Numbered from the stretch's first letter, positions 49,572-60,081 are shown. The stretch: DNA of 64,000 bases from DT-110 sp030148525 (GCA_965227445.1 OZ245751.1:2542001-2606000); one strand, 5' to 3'. Made by a program: numbers and translations. Notes: a model not told the origin generated them from the letters alone.

Positions 49572-52500
49572 ATGCCCGAACGCACGAACATGAAGAGTAA
49601 ACCCTGTAACTGGACTACGACCAGAAACACCTTGGACACGACACTCAAACCGTCACGACTATGGAGTTTCCTCGGGCCAACAATGTTGTTCACCCTTTTT
49701 GGATGGAACCTGCTCTTTCACACCAACCACATGGGCTATGATCCGGCATCCTCGCCCGATAGTCGACTGGAGACTGTAGCCCCCATGGTTGACTTCAATA
49801 TGGCGCCTACCGCCATGAGCTTCACGGCAGCCAACGGTCCCTTTGAGGATCTCGGCTATCTCTTTCAAACGGCCGATTTCAATTACATGGACGATGAGGG
49901 CGATCCATTTACCTACCTGACCGTCACCGCACTGCCGGTTGCCGGCGTACTGTACGTAGATGCCAATAATAACGAAACCTATGATGCCGGCGAAGAGGTA
50001 AGCATTAATGATCAGGTCTCGAAAGTTGATTTGGATGCTCGAAATTTGCAGTATGTGCAATTTGGCGCCGAAAACACAGGTTTTTCCTTTACCGTAAATG
50101 ACGGGAACAGCGATAGTGACACGTACACCGCTACCCTCAATGTGTTGCCTATTCCCACCGTAACTCTATCGGTTAACCCTGCGAACCTTGCAGAATCTCA
50201 GGCTACCTATGTGGAATTGACTGCTACCTTATCCAATGTTTACGCTCTTACAGTGGAAGTTGATCTTTCTTTTTCGGGAACAGCAACCCTTAACGAAGAT
50301 TTTGTTCCCTTCGATCATAGCATACCTATTACCTCTGATGGTAGCTCTACTTCATCATCCACATTTTTGATAAATCTGGATGATGAAATCTTTGAAGGCA
50401 ATGAAACCGTAACAATTGATATCGAAAAGGTAACAAATGGTGTGGAAGATGGCACCCAACAAGCAACCTACACGATTACCGATGATGATGCCCCACCCAC
50501 GGTAACCCTCACCCAATCCCAGACAGAGATTACCGATGAAAGCGGGGGTCAGGTATACGTGACGGCTGAACTTAGTACGGTTGCAGGTGTAGCCGTGGAG
50601 GTTCCTTTAAGTTTTTCGGGGAGTGCCACCGGAGGAGGTACGGATTATTCGATTACCGCAAGTACCATTACAATCCCTGCCGGTTCCACCAAAGACTCCA
50701 TTCGCATTACCTCCATTTTTGATGGGATAGAAGAAGGCACCGAAACGATTATCGTCGATATGGGTTCTCCTACTAATGCTACGGAAGACGGGGTTCAGCA
50801 AATTTCTTTCGACATCATCGATGAAGATGCTGTGCCGGAAATCCACGTGGAGGACGCTGATGGAACCGCTATTCCCGATGGAGATGATTCGCCCTCCGTT
50901 GCCAAGGGTACTGACTTTGGGGATGTAAATACAGACGGGGGATCAGTGAGTCGTACCTACACGATTAAAAATACTGGCTTTGCGGATGTAAGCTTATCGG
51001 GGGATCCGGTGGTGGCACTGAGTGGTTCTGACGCATTTACGGTCATCGCCGCTCCAGCCATGACCAATATTAGCGGACCTGACGGCAGTACCACTTTCAC
51101 CGTAGCATTTGACCCGGCAAATACCGATTGTGATGCCCCCCTAACTACGGAAGTCTCCATCGCCAATAATGACGCCGATGAAAATCCCTACAATTTTACC
51201 CTGCAGGGCACTCCGGTTGACAACGTGGATCCAATAGCTGCTTGCCGGGATATTACGATCTACCTCGATGCGACCGGTAATGCTTCCATCACTGCCGATG
51301 ATATCGACAACACCTCCACCGATGCCTGTGGCATTGATAGCGTGGCTATTAACATGGATGTATTTGACTGTAGTAATATTGGTCTAAATACCGTTGTATT
51401 AACAGCCACCGATAATAATTCCAATACCGATACCTGCCACGCCACCGTCACCGTGCAGGACACCGTGTCGCCAATAGCCCGGTGCGTACCTACCCTTGAT
51501 GTCGATCTATCGGGTGATGGGACCGAGACCTTAACTGCTGAAGATGTGGATGATGGATCAACCGACGCCTGCGGTATAGCCGATTTGAACCTTAACCGGA
51601 CTATTTTCGATCTGGACGATCGGGCTGAGCAAGATCTGTCCGTAACGCTAACCGTCGCGGATAATAACGGTAATGAATCGAGCTGTACGACGCAGATCGT
51701 TATTTTAGAACTCCCCGAACCAGAAAACCCGGGCAGTAGTACCCGCGAAACGATCCGTGAAACGGAGCTGGAAGAAAACGGAGAGCAACCAGCTATTTTC
51801 GATCCCTGTAGCTGCCGGGATAATACCGATAGTTTATCCAACGGTAACTTCACAAATATGGGGCTGTTCGACGATGAGATCGTGGTGATCAGCGCCACCA
51901 TGGGCGACACCTGGGCGATCCAGGGCACCTCCGATGACAAGCCCCTACCCTTTGCCTATACCGCTAACCCGGAAGCTCAGGTGGCTGACCTGACCCCGAT
52001 CAGTGTTGGCGATACGCTAAACTATGTAGGCTCCATGATCATAGAGGGTAATTTACGCTACATCTACAGCCTGCCCATCATACACCGCGACAGCCTGGGT
52101 TATTCAGTAGAGGTCGCAGAAACGACCGGAAAATATCCCGACTTCTCATTGACCGTCGACAATGAGTGCTTTTACCCCGATATTTATTTCGATGATCTGG
52201 CCACTGGTTTCCTGCAATCATCTGATCCGCTGACAATTACCGGTCGCATCCTGAACGGAGCCGATGCCACAGGTGCCTTTATTCTCGAAGGTGACACCCT
52301 GGCGCAGGGGCCACTACCGCTGGAATTAACACTGGATTTCAGCACCATGGAAACAGGGCCGACAGAGCTCATTTTCGTGGCTGATGCCGACACCGCCGGT
52401 ATGAAGGACTTAAGCGATCCTGGTTGTCGCCAAAAAGTGTACGAGCCCTTCGTCATTTCCGACGGCAATTTTGCCTGCAACGGTCAGGTCAATATAAACC

Positions 52501-55500
52501 TCAATAATGACTGTTACATCGAGCCGGCACTGGTGCACTTGATGCGGGGGCGTTATGTAAGTTCGGTTTCCTACCTGTATGATCTCACGATCGCCATGGA
52601 CGAAGAGATCATCCCCGACAATCGGATTACCCGTCCCGGCTTGTATTCCTACCGCATTGATGGTCCCGATGGCTTCATTTGCTGGGGTATGTTGCGGGCC
52701 GAAGACAAAACACCACCCGTACTGGAGTCTACTGACTTTGCACAAGACACCTTATTCTGTACTGATCTGGAGGCTATCCTGAACAATCCGAACACTGTTG
52801 AAACCTCCGATCCCAATTATACCGGACGTCCCTATTTCCGGGATGCCTGCTCGGAGGAATACGCCGATTTTACGTTTACCGATCGGGTGGAATATGGTGA
52901 TTGCGAAGATGGGTACGCTGCCCAATTATTCCGCACGTTTACCGCTGCCGATGCCGGCGGACTCCAGGTGTCCACCACTCAGGTGATTACCTTCGTAACG
53001 CCCTCCCTCGACAGCCTGATTCGAATTGATGAGCCCGTAGAAATCCAAACCTGCCAAGCCGAAGGGGTTACTGCTGCGGCCGTTTGGCCCTTCTGGATAA
53101 ATTCATTCGGTGATACGGTTCGCCTCAACGAGGTGGAATGTGGCTACGGCATCGCCGTGGACTCTACGGTATTTCCCATCTGCGGGAACGAAGGGCGTAA
53201 GATCGAACGCTACATTCGGGTCTTCGACTGGTGTGCAGAAGGCACCCAGTACGTGGATACCGTAGTCGTTAAGATCGGTGATTTCGAGGCACCGGCCTAC
53301 ACCGGCAATGCCCTGCCGCTTACCCACGGCACCGGAAGCACCCAGGAACAACTTACCCTGGTTGACCGCGATTCACTGCTTGATCTGTACGATCAGGGAT
53401 TGATCACGACCATTTCCACCGATCCCTTTGAATGCACGGCTAATTTTGCGACAAATCTGGATATTATGGAGGCTACTTTTGGCTTTGAGGTACTGGATTG
53501 TGAAGTCGCCGACTACAGTCTGTCGATCTGGAATTACGGTCCGCGCATCAACCACGAATTCCCGCTGGGCGATACCATGTGGCGGGAAACGAACTACCCC
53601 ATCATCAACGGCGCTGCCGTGGGTATTCCCGTGGGTGTCTATGCACTGGTGCTCGAGGTCAACGATGGCTGTTACAATCATTCCAAAGGTGTCACCTTCT
53701 TCAAGGTGCAGGATCAGATCGCACCTACCATGTCGTGCGATGATGACCTGAACGTTACCCTGAGCACCGCCGGCTACGCCAAGGTGTACGCCGAAGATAT
53801 TGATGAGGGCACTAATGATAACTGCCTGCTCGGCGAGCTTCAGGTACGGCGATCTGTTTCGGAAGACTGTATGGCTTCCGGCTTCTTTGATATTGGTGAA
53901 TTGGTCCTTGAAGACGGCGTATACTACACCGCCTGGAGCGATTATGTAGAATTTTGCTGCTGCGACCTGAGCCTTGATCCCACCGTGGAATTACGGGCAA
54001 TGGATCAGGCCCGCGATCCCCTTTTGCAGGAAACTGCACCCAACCAGAACCTGTGCTGGATGCAACTGACCCTGGAAGACAAACTGGAGCCAAATTGTAC
54101 CGACCTGGCACCGGTAACCACCTTCTGTGATGATCCGGAACTGGGGGATTTGACCAGCTTTGGTACGCCCGATGTGCCCTTCAGTAATTGCGATAATATC
54201 CAGGCCATTGAGCTGGAAGCCATCACTGATCTGGATCGTTGCGGATTCGGAACGATCACCCGTCAGTTTCAGGCCGTGAAAAACCTGGACACCAGCAACG
54301 AGGAGCGGTCCGACATCTGTACGCAGGTGATCGAAGTCGTTGCCCGCCACGACTACTGGTTGCAGTTCCCGGCCGATCAGACCGCCAACTGTGGCGATGA
54401 TCTCGATATCCGGGGCGTCGAATTTACGGAGAATGCCTGCGACCTGATCGCCATCTCCCATACCGATGAGGAATTCCTCGCTACGCAGGACCCCGATGCC
54501 TGCTACAAGATTTTCCGGACCTACCGGGTGATCAACTGGTGTGAATACGACGGGGAGGCGCAGCCAACCATTATCTCCCGCGATTGGGACTCCTGGAACG
54601 ACGAAAATCCCGTTTCGCCGGATGGTGACGATAACCCCGGTGATGAGGACATCTTTGTGATCGTGAAGCGGAACTTTGCCGACGGGGAGCCCGACACGGT
54701 CTACTACGACAATAATGCCAACCCTTACGACGACAGTGTCGTGGACGGTAACGACACCTACGGCTACTGGTGGAATGTGGTAAGTGGTAATAACGATCCC
54801 TCCACCGAATACTACTACGAAGGAGCGCCCGTATCCGGCGATGGTCCGGCAGCCTGTCGCAGTTGTTTCAGCACCTGGTCCTTTGATGGCGACCAGGAAG
54901 ACAGTGACATCTCGGGCAATGTACAGGGTGATGACAACGATTATCGCTACGGAAGCTTCGGCTATTGGCAGTATACCCAGCATATTGTGGTCTACGACGA
55001 CGTGGATCCGCAACTGACGGTGACCACGGAAGATACCTTCTGCTCCATCAGCAATGAAGACTGCGCCGGCCCGGTCGAGTTTACCTTTACTGCCAGCGAC
55101 CTGTGTACAGATGATACCGACGATGTCTTTGTCACGGTGGAGTTGGATGTAAACAACGATGGCACGATCAATACAGACGTGACAGGTCAGGTCGATGGCA
55201 ATACCTTTAGTGGTCGCTACCCCATTGGAACCCACCGACTGGTATTCACCGCTAATGACGGTTGTGGTAATACCGTACAGGAGGAGCGGATCTTTACCGT
55301 GGCCGATTGCAAAGCACCGGCCCCCATCGTGATCGATGCCATCAGTGTGGAACTGACCCGCACCGACGAAGACACCACGGGTGCTTCAGCCATTGCCTGG
55401 GTTTCGGATTTTATCGCTTCACCCGTTTTCGATTGCTCCGGTCAGGGCCCCGATGGGGAGATACTGCGGTACTCCATCAACCGGGTCGGAGAAACGCCGG

Positions 55501-56870
55501 ATTCCAGTGTGACCAGCATTTATGTGAACTGCACCGAAGCAGCACAGACCCTGGAGGTGGAAATTCACGCCTGGGACGAGGCCGGCAACCACGACTTTGT
55601 ACGCACCTTCCTGTTGGTGCAGGACAATATGGGGGCTTGTGATCAGGCCGCCGGCGAGGGTCAGATCAGTGGATCCGTTGCCACCGAGAATGGAGAAATG
55701 GTCAATGAGGTTGAAGTCAGTCTATCCGGCCAGGGCAGTGCTACTTACGTGACAAATGCTACTGGAACCTTCTCCTTTACGGGCCTGGAGGAAGACTTTG
55801 ATTTCAGCGTAATCCCGCGTAAGAACATCTACCACAGCAATGGCATCTCGACCTTTGACCTGGTGCTGATGCAAAAAGATATTTTGGGAATCCAGCCCCT
55901 GACCAGTCCCTACAAACGCATTGCAGCGGATGTAAATAACAGCCGATCAATTACGACCCTGGATTTGATCCAACTGCGCAAGATCATCCTGAATGTAGAT
56001 GTGGCTTTCAGCAGTAATACCAGCTGGCGATTTGTGGATGCTGAATTTGACTTTCCCAATCCGGAATCCCCCTGGGAAAGCGGATTCCCCGAAGTGAAAA
56101 ATATCAACAACCTGGAAGGTGAAGAGGTCGCTGATTTCGTCGCCATCAAGGTGGGTGATGTGAACGGCTCGGCCATGGCTTACGTTCAGCCCCGGTCCAA
56201 CCGGGACTGGACTATTCAGCTCGACGGACCGCAAAAGTTGAGGGCGGGTGAGGAAGCTATTCTTACCTTCAGCAGTTCCGAACTTGCCACCGTTTCCGGG
56301 TACCAATTCACCCTGCAGTGGAATACGAACCAATTGGAGGTTATAGATCTGCTGCCAGGCCACGCCCGTGATGAACACTTTGGCTGGTTTTCGGATCAGG
56401 GGATTATCACCACCAGCTGGACCAACCCCGGCCGTCTTGAGGACCATGCCTCCCTTTTCAAATTGAGCGTACGAGCTAAGCAAGATATGTCCTTATCAGA
56501 TGCTATCGCGCTAAGCTCCCGCTACACGGCAGCTGAGGCCTACGACATCCTCTCCGGAGAACTTATGGAGATTGAATTGCGTACTGCTGGTCAGGCTTTC
56601 GCCAAAAAGGAAACGACCCTCTACCAAAACCGCCCCAACCCCTTCACGGGCGAAACGGTCATTGGTTTCGAATTGGCGGTAGCCGGTACGGCCACTATTC
56701 AGATCAAAGATCTGACCGGCCGTCTCGTACGGGAAATCAAAGGCGATTACGAAGTCGGGCATCAGGAGGTACGCTTAAAGTCCGATGAACTACCGGCTAA
56801 AGGCGTGTTTACGTATACCTTGCGGGCAGGGGAAACGACGATCACACGCAAGATGGTGGTGTTGGAATAG
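49572..56870 (+). CDS. Giant multidomain T9SS surface protein (Calx-beta, HYR-like, dockerin-like, cohesin-like)
   Basis: 2432 residues from the ATG at 49572; the ATG at 49590 is equally possible and the TTG at 49554 is unlikely. Signal segment at ~25-50 (SFLGPTMLFTLFGWNLLF). Two Calx-beta domains (~190-305 and ~310-420) carry the TLNEDF / ITDDD pattern. An HYDIN/choice-of-anchor-like domain is at ~425-545, then HYR-like repeats (~550-710; ITADDIDNTSTDACGIDSV). A very long cysteine-containing beta region runs to ~2020. Next come a carboxypeptidase-regulatory-like domain (~2030-2085) and a dockerin-like segment (~2090-2200) with two Asp/Asn-rich repeats (STFDLVLMQKDILG, TTLDLIQLRKIILN). A cohesin-like domain is at ~2210-2310. 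It ends with a T9SS type A sorting domain (~2350-2432; LYQNRPNPFTGETVIGFEL). The likely role is a calcium-binding adhesin on the cell surface. Confidence 0.88.
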   Translation: MPERTNMKSKPCNWTTTRNTLDTTLKPSRLWSFLGPTMLFTLFGWNLLFHTNHMGYDPASSPDSRLETVAPMVDFNMAPTAMSFTAANGPFEDLGYLFQTADFNYMDDEGDPFTYLTVTALPVAGVLYVDANNNETYDAGEEVSINDQVSKVDLDARNLQYVQFGAENTGFSFTVNDGNSDSDTYTATLNVLPIPTVTLSVNPANLAESQATYVELTATLSNVYALTVEVDLSFSGTATLNEDFVPFDHSIPITSDGSSTSSSTFLINLDDEIFEGNETVTIDIEKVTNGVEDGTQQATYTITDDDAPPTVTLTQSQTEITDESGGQVYVTAELSTVAGVAVEVPLSFSGSATGGGTDYSITASTITIPAGSTKDSIRITSIFDGIEEGTETIIVDMGSPTNATEDGVQQISFDIIDEDAVPEIHVEDADGTAIPDGDDSPSVAKGTDFGDVNTDGGSVSRTYTIKNTGFADVSLSGDPVVALSGSDAFTVIAAPAMTNISGPDGSTTFTVAFDPANTDCDAPLTTEVSIANNDADENPYNFTLQGTPVDNVDPIAACRDITIYLDATGNASITADDIDNTSTDACGIDSVAINMDVFDCSNIGLNTVVLTATDNNSNTDTCHATVTVQDTVSPIARCVPTLDVDLSGDGTETLTAEDVDDGSTDACGIADLNLNRTIFDLDDRAEQDLSVTLTVADNNGNESSCTTQIVILELPEPENPGSSTRETIRETELEENGEQPAIFDPCSCRDNTDSLSNGNFTNMGLFDDEIVVISATMGDTWAIQGTSDDKPLPFAYTANPEAQVADLTPISVGDTLNYVGSMIIEGNLRYIYSLPIIHRDSLGYSVEVAETTGKYPDFSLTVDNECFYPDIYFDDLATGFLQSSDPLTITGRILNGADATGAFILEGDTLAQGPLPLELTLDFSTMETGPTELIFVADADTAGMKDLSDPGCRQKVYEPFVISDGNFACNGQVNINLNNDCYIEPALVHLMRGRYVSSVSYLYDLTIAMDEEIIPDNRITRPGLYSYRIDGPDGFICWGMLRAEDKTPPVLESTDFAQDTLFCTDLEAILNNPNTVETSDPNYTGRPYFRDACSEEYADFTFTDRVEYGDCEDGYAAQLFRTFTAADAGGLQVSTTQVITFVTPSLDSLIRIDEPVEIQTCQAEGVTAAAVWPFWINSFGDTVRLNEVECGYGIAVDSTVFPICGNEGRKIERYIRVFDWCAEGTQYVDTVVVKIGDFEAPAYTGNALPLTHGTGSTQEQLTLVDRDSLLDLYDQGLITTISTDPFECTANFATNLDIMEATFGFEVLDCEVADYSLSIWNYGPRINHEFPLGDTMWRETNYPIINGAAVGIPVGVYALVLEVNDGCYNHSKGVTFFKVQDQIAPTMSCDDDLNVTLSTAGYAKVYAEDIDEGTNDNCLLGELQVRRSVSEDCMASGFFDIGELVLEDGVYYTAWSDYVEFCCCDLSLDPTVELRAMDQARDPLLQETAPNQNLCWMQLTLEDKLEPNCTDLAPVTTFCDDPELGDLTSFGTPDVPFSNCDNIQAIELEAITDLDRCGFGTITRQFQAVKNLDTSNEERSDICTQVIEVVARHDYWLQFPADQTANCGDDLDIRGVEFTENACDLIAISHTDEEFLATQDPDACYKIFRTYRVINWCEYDGEAQPTIISRDWDSWNDENPVSPDGDDNPGDEDIFVIVKRNFADGEPDTVYYDNNANPYDDSVVDGNDTYGYWWNVVSGNNDPSTEYYYEGAPVSGDGPAACRSCFSTWSFDGDQEDSDISGNVQGDDNDYRYGSFGYWQYTQHIVVYDDVDPQLTVTTEDTFCSISNEDCAGPVEFTFTASDLCTDDTDDVFVTVELDVNNDGTINTDVTGQVDGNTFSGRYPIGTHRLVFTANDGCGNTVQEERIFTVADCKAPAPIVIDAISVELTRTDEDTTGASAIAWVSDFIASPVFDCSGQGPDGEILRYSINRVGETPDSSVTSIYVNCTEAAQTLEVEIHAWDEAGNHDFVRTFLLVQDNMGACDQAAGEGQISGSVATENGEMVNEVEVSLSGQGSATYVTNATGTFSFTGLEEDFDFSVIPRKNIYHSNGISTFDLVLMQKDILGIQPLTSPYKRIAADVNNSRSITTLDLIQLRKIILNVDVAFSSNTSWRFVDAEFDFPNPESPWESGFPEVKNINNLEGEEVADFVAIKVGDVNGSAMAYVQPRSNRDWTIQLDGPQKLRAGEEAILTFSSSELATVSGYQFTLQWNTNQLEVIDLLPGHARDEHFGWFSDQGIITTSWTNPGRLEDHASLFKLSVRAKQDMSLSDAIALSSRYTAAEAYDILSGELMEIELRTAGQAFAKKETTLYQNRPNPFTGETVIGFELAVAGTATIQIKDLTGRLVREIKGDYEVGHQEVRLKSDELPAKGVFTYTLRAGETTITRKMVVLE

Positions 56871-56875
56871 CAGTA

Positions 56876-56958
56876 TTAATCGCCGGTCATTCTTCTTTTC
56901 AGGATCGAATTCATGTAGATCATACTTACGAATAGAAAAGAAGAATGACCGGCAATTA
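56876..56958. repeat. 83-base MITE-like long inverted repeat
   Basis: GCCGGTCATTCTTCTTTTC (56882-56900) is perfectly complementary to 56935-56953. With TTAAT at the outer ends and one mismatch the stem reaches about 24 pairs, around a 34-base loop. It starts 6 bases after the giant gene's stop. There is no T-tract, so a classic terminator is not supported. The alternatives are a small non-autonomous mobile element or an mRNA 3'-end structure. Confidence 0.8.
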
Positions 56959-57047
56959 ACTATTGTTGGTCAAATGTCTTTGTATTCCAAGAAATAGAAC
57001 CGATTTTCCTGGTTGCGACTTTAGACTTTTACACACTACCGCCACCA

Positions 57048-57884
57048 ATGGCCATCAAACTCATTGACCGACTCTATCTGCCCTCTACCCTATCCTACGC
57101 CAATCCGGATGATCCGGCCTGGTTAAAATTTCTTATCGACACCCTGGAGGTGGCTACCGGCCGCAATACACTCGAACGAAAATACCGCGACATTCGCGAA
57201 CGCGATCCCGCACCGGAGGATGCCTGGACCATGATCCTCGACAGCCTGGAGATCACCCGCCGGTACGATGCCGAACGCCTGGCACAAACCCCTTCCGATG
57301 GACCCGTGGTCTTCATCAGCAATCATCCGTTCGGGGTGGTCGACGGGCTCATACTGGGGGAACTGGTTAATAAAGTACGGCCGGAATTTTTTGTGCTGGT
57401 CAATGAGGTCCTCACCCGGGAACCCCTGTTCCGTAAGCATTTGCTGCCCGTTGATTTTCGGGAGACAAGAGAGGCTATGCGCACCAATATCCAAACCCGA
57501 CAACTGGCCATTGAGCGTTTACAGAAGGGGGAAGCCATGGCCATCTTTCCGGCCGGCGGGGTGGCAACGGCGCGATCGATCTTCGGCCCGGCCGAAGACC
57601 TGGACTGGAAAAGCTTTGTAGCCAAACTCATCACCCAGTCCCGGGCTACGGTGATGCCCCTGTATTTTCATGGCCAGAACAGCCGGTTGTTTCAGTGGGC
57701 CAGCCAGGTACACCTAAACTTCCGCCTGGGCTTGCTGCTGAACGAAGTTCGCAATAAGATTGGACGAACCCTCTCCGTCAGTATCGGCGATCCGATCCAC
57801 TGGGAGGACATGGCCCCATATACCAAGCGACAAGAACTCCTGAACTACCTGCGGCGTAAAACCCTGGAGGTAGGACAGATATAA
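57048..57884 (+). CDS. Lysophospholipid acyltransferase-like protein
   Basis: 278 residues, PlsC-related. The catalytic box is FISNHPFGVVDGLILGELV (H-x5-D form, as in the HPxGxxDG branch). Then FFVLVNEVLTREPLFRKHLLPVDF, and the substrate box AMAIFPAGGVATARS, with a later STVMPLYFHGQNSRLF-type segment (here ATVMPLYFHGQNSRLFQW). No strong transmembrane helix is seen, so it is peripheral to the inner membrane. It should move an acyl chain to a lysolipid or an ornithine-type lipid, and the acceptor is unknown. The methyltransferase starts 9 bases after its stop, so the two probably form an operon. Confidence 0.85.
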   Translation: MAIKLIDRLYLPSTLSYANPDDPAWLKFLIDTLEVATGRNTLERKYRDIRERDPAPEDAWTMILDSLEITRRYDAERLAQTPSDGPVVFISNHPFGVVDGLILGELVNKVRPEFFVLVNEVLTREPLFRKHLLPVDFRETREAMRTNIQTRQLAIERLQKGEAMAIFPAGGVATARSIFGPAEDLDWKSFVAKLITQSRATVMPLYFHGQNSRLFQWASQVHLNFRLGLLLNEVRNKIGRTLSVSIGDPIHWEDMAPYTKRQELLNYLRRKTLEVGQI

Positions 57885-57893
57885 GGGAATAAT

Positions 57894-58628
57894 ATGACAA
57901 CAAACAATAATGCTCCTTCTCTGGTCACCCAGGTATCGAAAGGTACGGTACGCCGGCTGCGTAAGCTAATCGGCCTGCCCATTCGCGAACCCTACATGGT
58001 GCAGCGGGAGATCGATTTGCTCATCGAAATACTGCAACAACTGCAACCTAAGCGATGCCTGGAATACGGGAGCGGCTACAGCACCCTGTACTTCCCCGCT
58101 TTTTTGCCGGAAGGCGCTACCTGGTATTCCATCGAACACCATAAAGAGTGGCACGAACGTATCTTTGAAATGAATACCAATCCGGCGGTTACCATTGAAT
58201 ACGCCTCCACCGCACATCCAGACGATGGTCGCAACGAATACGTGTTACGACCGAAAGAGCACGGTCCATTCGATTTTATTCTGGTCGATGGGGTCAACCG
58301 GGAAGCCTGCATTACCATGGCCCATAAACTGCTTAAACCGGACGGACTGTTGGTCGTACACGACGCGAACCGACGCCAATACCACGGCGCGCTGACTCCA
58401 TTCACCTATCGCCTGGTCATGGAAGATTCGCGAAGGACGGCCGGCGGCATGGCCTTTGCTTCCCACAGGCGACCCATTGGATCCTATTTCCGGTTGCGCC
58501 ACCATGCCCGCTTGTGGCACATACAGGCCATCCTGACCAACATCGGACGATTTAAATACCTTCCCGGCCGCAGGGCCAAGCCATGTCGAATCTTTCGTCC
58601 CGGGCAGGAAAATGCCGGAACACCCTAA
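57894..58628 (+). CDS. Class I SAM-dependent methyltransferase
   Basis: 244 residues. After a basic N-terminus (VRRLRKLIGLPIREPYMVQREIDLL) comes a Rossmann methyltransferase with CLEYGSGYSTLYFPAFLP (motif I), WYSIEHHKEWHERI (acidic residue of strand 2) and FILVDGVNREACITMAHKLLKPDGLLVVHDANR. The pattern fits the Methyltransferase_24/O-methyltransferase-like group, often linked to surface glycans or lipids. Coupling to the acyltransferase 9 bases upstream suggests a lipid or lipid-linked acceptor, but this is inference. Confidence 0.8.
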   Translation: MTTNNNAPSLVTQVSKGTVRRLRKLIGLPIREPYMVQREIDLLIEILQQLQPKRCLEYGSGYSTLYFPAFLPEGATWYSIEHHKEWHERIFEMNTNPAVTIEYASTAHPDDGRNEYVLRPKEHGPFDFILVDGVNREACITMAHKLLKPDGLLVVHDANRRQYHGALTPFTYRLVMEDSRRTAGGMAFASHRRPIGSYFRLRHHARLWHIQAILTNIGRFKYLPGRRAKPCRIFRPGQENAGTP

Positions 58629-58685
58629 TGATCGAAATGGCCTCCGTTTTCGTATATTTCCCAAAGCGGAACAGCACGCACCTCC

Positions 58686-59915
58686 ATGATCTTACTGAGC
58701 TTCCCGGAATTTAACCAATACAGCACGCCATTGCTGATCCTTATTGTTCAGGGTTACCTCCTTGCCCTCCTCCTTTTCCTGCGCTTTCGCAAAAAAGGAC
58801 GTGAAGCTGACCTTTGGTTAGCGCTCCTCCTGATGGTGCAGGGATTTAATAGCACCAGTTACATCATCGGTTTTATGGGGTGGTACGACACCTTCACCAA
58901 TACCAAGGTTAACTATTTCCTGATTAGCTTGTATCTGGCTTTGGGCCCCTTCATTTACCTATACGTTCGCAGCCTCACCAAACCCACCCGGCGTTGGCGT
59001 ATCCGCGACTGGTGGCATCTGATACCCATCCTGACCTACGTTGCGTATCGGATCCTTGTCTGGCTATACGACAAAAACCAACCCGGGTATTGGGATCAGC
59101 AAAATGGCGCTTTTGAAACTGCCATCGACATAGTGTATGTCGATCCGTTTTTGAGTGCCGCGGAAACCATTTCCATTACGGCCTACCTCATTGCGTCCGG
59201 CGTGCTGTTTCTGCGTTATCGCCAGCGTATTCATGCTTATTTCAGTAATACATACCGGGTAGAGCTGGGGTGGATACGCAATTTTCTGGTGGCCTACGCC
59301 TGCCTCTTCGTATTCCAGTATGTTTTATTGGTCATCGATACCCAGATCGTTTCCCTGCACTGGACCCAGCGCTGGTGGGGACACATCCTGTCGGCCGTAG
59401 TTATTTTATACGTGGGCTTCCAGGGTTATTACACCAACCTGGAGGCATTGTACGCTAAAACCTTGGAGCTGGACGGCCATCTGCCGGTACCACCCGCTGC
59501 TACCACCCGCGACATGAATTCAGGCCAGCCAGCAGAAACCGTTGATGCCGACCTGATTGAGCGCCTGGAGCACTATATGGTCGAAAAGAAGCCCTGGCTC
59601 AACCCCGATCTGACCCTAAACGACCTGGCTGCCGAACTACAAATTAGTCCCGGATCACTGTCGCAGGTCATCAATAAGGGATTGCAGCAGCGCTTCAACG
59701 AATACATTAACAATTACCGGCTTCAGGCGGTCACCCAAGCACTGCGGGAAGGTGCCCACCAACGAATGTCTTTACTGGGAGTAGCCCTGGATTGTGGGTT
59801 TAACAGCAAGGCCACCTTCAACCGCGTGTTTCGCAAGCAGCTTGGACAAACCCCCAGTGAATTCCTGCGTCAACTTAAGTATCCGCCGGCTTCGGAAGGT
59901 AAATCGATAGAGTAA
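58686..59915 (+). CDS. AraC-family regulator with N-terminal seven-helix membrane domain
   Basis: 409 residues. Residues ~10-265 hold about seven hydrophobic helices (LLILIVQGYLLALLLFLRF ... HILSAVVILYVGFQGYY). A ~50-residue linker leads to an AraC DNA-binding domain: LTLNDLAAELQISPGSLSQVINKGLQQRFNEYINNYRL (HTH 1) and LLGVALDCGFNSKATFNRVFRKQLGQTPSEFLRQ (HTH 2). This membrane-bound AraC design is frequent in Bacteroidota. The signal is unknown and would be sensed in or across the inner membrane. It begins 57 bases after the methyltransferase gene and ends with a terminator at 60047-60081. Confidence 0.92.
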   Translation: MILLSFPEFNQYSTPLLILIVQGYLLALLLFLRFRKKGREADLWLALLLMVQGFNSTSYIIGFMGWYDTFTNTKVNYFLISLYLALGPFIYLYVRSLTKPTRRWRIRDWWHLIPILTYVAYRILVWLYDKNQPGYWDQQNGAFETAIDIVYVDPFLSAAETISITAYLIASGVLFLRYRQRIHAYFSNTYRVELGWIRNFLVAYACLFVFQYVLLVIDTQIVSLHWTQRWWGHILSAVVILYVGFQGYYTNLEALYAKTLELDGHLPVPPAATTRDMNSGQPAETVDADLIERLEHYMVEKKPWLNPDLTLNDLAAELQISPGSLSQVINKGLQQRFNEYINNYRLQAVTQALREGAHQRMSLLGVALDCGFNSKATFNRVFRKQLGQTPSEFLRQLKYPPASEGKSIE

Positions 59916-60046
59916 GAAAACAGTCCTACATTATAAAGGCGGAATTCCGGACTTATAAACAACAGATTTTACGAACGTTTTGCACAGCCGAACATTTACC
60001 TATGCGTACATAGAAAGAAATTCATCAGCATAGAATGCATTTTTCG

Positions 60047-60081
60047 GCCGGCAAGACACTAGTCTGTACCGGCTTTTTTTT
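60047..60081 (+). terminator. Terminator downstream of the AraC-type gene
   Basis: Stem GCCGG / CCGGC with an inner GAC / GTC pairing, followed by eight Ts. It overlaps the end of the photolyase gene on the other strand. Confidence 0.75.

Noticed and set aside
49572..56870. Cellulosome scaffold
   Set aside because: Dockerin-like and cohesin-like segments occur, but no glycosidase or multiple cohesins. The T9SS tail and Calx-beta domains suit a surface adhesin better.
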